Shown one piece after another: positions 62,309 to 64,000 of a DNA stretch of 64,000 nt; the first letter of the stretch is position 1; each line of letters starts with the position of its first letter. The stretch spans positions 1 through 64,000 of the forward strand of contig JAXMHQ010000010.1 in assembly GCA_046346665.1 (NCBI GenBank), in the 5' to 3' direction. The notes below the pieces were generated by a model, which was not told the origin of the DNA, ran no database searches, and worked only from the letters and a program-made list of their open reading frames with translations. The stretch is from JAXMHQ01 sp046346665 (lineage in GTDB: Bacteria; Verrucomicrobiota; Verrucomicrobiia; Limisphaerales; JAXMHQ01). A program made the translations under genes and the position numbers.

Positions 62309-63331
62309 TTACCGGACCGCCAGGGCCGAGGCATCTTCCTTCGGCGTATCCAGCAGGTCGGCGTCGAAGCTCATGCCGAGGGTCAAGCCCAGGGCCTGCA
62401 GCTTCTCCTTGATTTCGTTCAACGATTTCTTTCCGAAATTGCGGTACTTGAGCATCTCGGACTCCGTCTTCATGGCGAGCTGGCCGACGGTGGTGATGTT
62501 CGCGTTGTTCAGGCAGTTGGCGGCACGGACGCTGAGCTCAATCTCGTTGACGCTCATGTTGAGCAGCTTCTTCAGCTTCGTCTTCTCCTCGTCCTGCTTG
62601 TCCACCACTTCCTCAAATTCCACCGCCGTCTTGTCGTATCCGACAAACACGTCGAGATGATGCTGGAGGATGGCCGACGCCTGGGTCAGCGCGTCGTCCG
62701 GCGAGATGCGGCCGTCGGTCCAGATCTCCAGGACCAGGCGGTCGTAATCGGTGCGCTGTCCGACGCGGGCGTTTTCGACGCCGTAACGGACGCGGGTGAC
62801 GGGCGAGAACAGCGAGTCGATGGCGACGACGCCGATGGCCTGGTTGGGCTTCTTGTTTTCGTCTCCAGGGCAGAATCCGCGTCCGACCTTTAGTTCGAGT
62901 TCCATCTCGAACTTCTTTTTCTTGTCGATCGTGCAGATGATCTGGTCGGGGTTGACGAGCTCGACGTTCTGGTTGAGCTGGATGTCGGCCGCGGTGACGG
63001 GGCCTTCCTTGTTGACCGACAGCAGAAGGGTCTGCGGCTCGCGGCTGTGCGCGTTAAAGAGAACCTTCTTCAGGTTGAGGACGATTTCCGTCACGTCCTC
63101 CACCACGCCTTCCACCGTGGCGAACTCGTGCATGGCGCCGTCGATCTTGATCGACGTGATGGCCGCGCCCTCGAGCGAGGACAGCAGCACGCGGCGCAGC
63201 GAGTTTCCGATGGTGTGGCCGTAGCCCGTTTCAAACGGCTCGGCGATGAACTTGGCGTAAACGGGCGTCGCGGTGGCTTCATCCTTGCTCAACCGCTTCG
63301 GCATTTCAAATCGACCTAATCGTACCGGCAT
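62309..63331 (-). CDS. rpoA: DNA-directed RNA polymerase subunit alpha
   Basis: 340 aa. The N-terminal domain begins MPVRLGRFEMPKRLSKDEAT, with the assembly motif GYGHTIGNSLRRVLLSSLEG. The C-terminal domain has the promoter UP-element-binding fold: ELSVRAANCLNNANITTVGQ and KYRNFGKKSLNEIKEKLQAL. The sequence style fits Verrucomicrobia. AAAGGAA lies 5 nt before the ATG. It is co-transcribed with rpsD upstream and rplQ downstream. Confidence 0.98.
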   Translation of the reverse strand: MPVRLGRFEMPKRLSKDEATATPVYAKFIAEPFETGYGHTIGNSLRRVLLSSLEGAAITSIKIDGAMHEFATVEGVVEDVTEIVLNLKKVLFNAHSREPQTLLLSVNKEGPVTAADIQLNQNVELVNPDQIICTIDKKKKFEMELELKVGRGFCPGDENKKPNQAIGVVAIDSLFSPVTRVRYGVENARVGQRTDYDRLVLEIWTDGRISPDDALTQASAILQHHLDVFVGYDKTAVEFEEVVDKQDEEKTKLKKLLNMSVNEIELSVRAANCLNNANITTVGQLAMKTESEMLKYRNFGKKSLNEIKEKLQALGLTLGMSFDADLLDTPKEDASALAVR

Positions 63332-63407
63332 ATGTTCCTTTCAACAATTTTAATCTGGCGTTCCCGGCTTGTATTCCCGCGCCGGGGCCGCCCGTATAAT
63401 TGTGAAT

Positions 63408-63478
63408 GGAGCGCTGGAGAATTGGAGTCGTGGAGTGCTGAAACCAGCACTCCAATACTCCGCTACTCCATCACTCCG
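63408..63478. repeat. Inverted repeat with ACTCC units, inside the ribosomal operon
   Basis: Left arm GGAGTCGTGGAGTGCTG (ending about 63440) and right arm CAGCACTCCAATACTCC (from about 63445) are complementary with a four-nt loop. It sits between rpsD and rpoA, so it is transcribed as a hairpin within the operon. Confidence 0.75.
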
Positions 63479-63489
63479 TTGTTCATGGA

Positions 63490-64000
63490 CTAGCGGGAAT
63501 AAAATTCGACGACCGCCTGCTCGTTGGCGATGGGGTTGATCTCGTCGCGCGTCGGAATGCGCATGACGGTTCCCTTGAATTCCTCGCGGTTCAGGCTGAT
63601 CCAATCCGGGAGCGACCGGCTGGTGGAGCTTTCGAGGTTCTTGGTGGCGAGCTGGCGGGACACGTTGTTGTTCTTGACCTCGATCACGTCGTTCACCTTG
63701 AGGCTGAACGAGGGGATGCTGACCTTGCGGCCGTTCACCCGGATGTGGCCGTGCGAGACCATCTGGCGCGCGGCGGCGCGGGTGTTGGCGAAGCCCAGGT
63801 GATACACCACGTTGTCCAGCCGGGTCTCGAGAATCTGCAGCATCTGCTCGCCGGTGACGCCGCGGCGGCGCAGCGCCTTCTCATACACCCCGCGGAACTG
63901 GCGCTCCATCAGGCCGTAGTAATAACGCAGCTTCTGCTTCTCGATCAGGCCCAGGCCGTAATCGGTGTGCTTGCGGCGCGACTTCGGACCGTGAACGCCC
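63490..64000 (-). CDS. rpsD: 30S ribosomal protein S4, 5' end outside the window
   Basis: The frame is open to the window edge with SRRKHTDYGLGLIEKQKLRY before LMERQFRGVYEKALRRRGVT, typical S4. The S4 RNA-binding domain follows (RLDNVVYHLGFANTRAAARQ, MVSHGHIRVNGRKVSIPSFS). It encodes the primary rRNA-binding protein of the small subunit. The start lies beyond position 64000. The gene is followed by the repeat and rpoA. Confidence 0.97.
   Translation of the reverse strand, partial: GVHGPKSRRKHTDYGLGLIEKQKLRYYYGLMERQFRGVYEKALRRRGVTGEQMLQILETRLDNVVYHLGFANTRAAARQMVSHGHIRVNGRKVSIPSFSLKVNDVIEVKNNNVSRQLATKNLESSTSRSLPDWISLNREEFKGTVMRIPTRDEINPIANEQAVVEFYSR

Overview
The window is a GC-rich bacterial chromosome segment. 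It most likely comes from a Verrucomicrobiota member close to Limisphaerales/Pedosphaerales. I infer this from the style of the ribosomal and RNA polymerase genes, the mixture of four-helix-bundle (IVP/S23) and GxxExxY genes, the large secreted glycosidases with YDG repeats, the H-X9-DG pseudopilin and the many low-complexity inverted repeats between genes. No 16S gene is present, so the assignment is inference.

Layout. 1-6255: one end of an integrated phage-like element inserted at the 3' end of a tRNA-Pro(GGG) gene. It holds a tyrosine integrase, an XRE regulator, a divergent regulatory switch, a small-terminase-like protein and the start of a probable major capsid gene. Two of its early genes are broken by indels. 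6388-16544: an amino-acid-type binding protein, then a tightly packed minus-strand series (pyruvate kinase, glycogen phosphorylase, AI-2E-family permease, FadL-like porin, DUF4105 membrane protein, esterase-like lipoprotein), several joined by ATGA overlaps. 16592-23343: a tripartite RND efflux operon split by an IVP gene. 23559-30247: two tandem paralogous sensor kinases. 30205-43638: a polysaccharide region with a FucP-type sugar permease, three large secreted proteins (two GH51-like, one with seven YDG repeats), a mannosylglucose phosphorylase and a GH5 beta-mannanase. 43699-47589: a pseudopilin and a secreted beta-propeller. 47813-57428: mnmA, then gltB-gltD split by a GxxExxY gene, then a GH13 enzyme. 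57644-61684: small housekeeping or accessory genes. 61860-64000: rplQ, rpoA and rpsD.

The most unusual feature is a set of inverted pairs of short tandem repeats between genes. Two of these pairs enclose a single gene (IVP inside the efflux operon, GxxExxY between gltB and gltD). Each sits co-directionally between two genes that must work together, and related repeat pairs without a gene occur elsewhere in the window. This looks like a family of single-gene cassettes with gene-less derivatives. Other notable signals are a recurrent in-frame TTG-TTA-GGC nonamer, a palindromic element absorbed into the coding sequence of the mannanase, and a decayed P-loop ATPase whose motif is spread over three frames.
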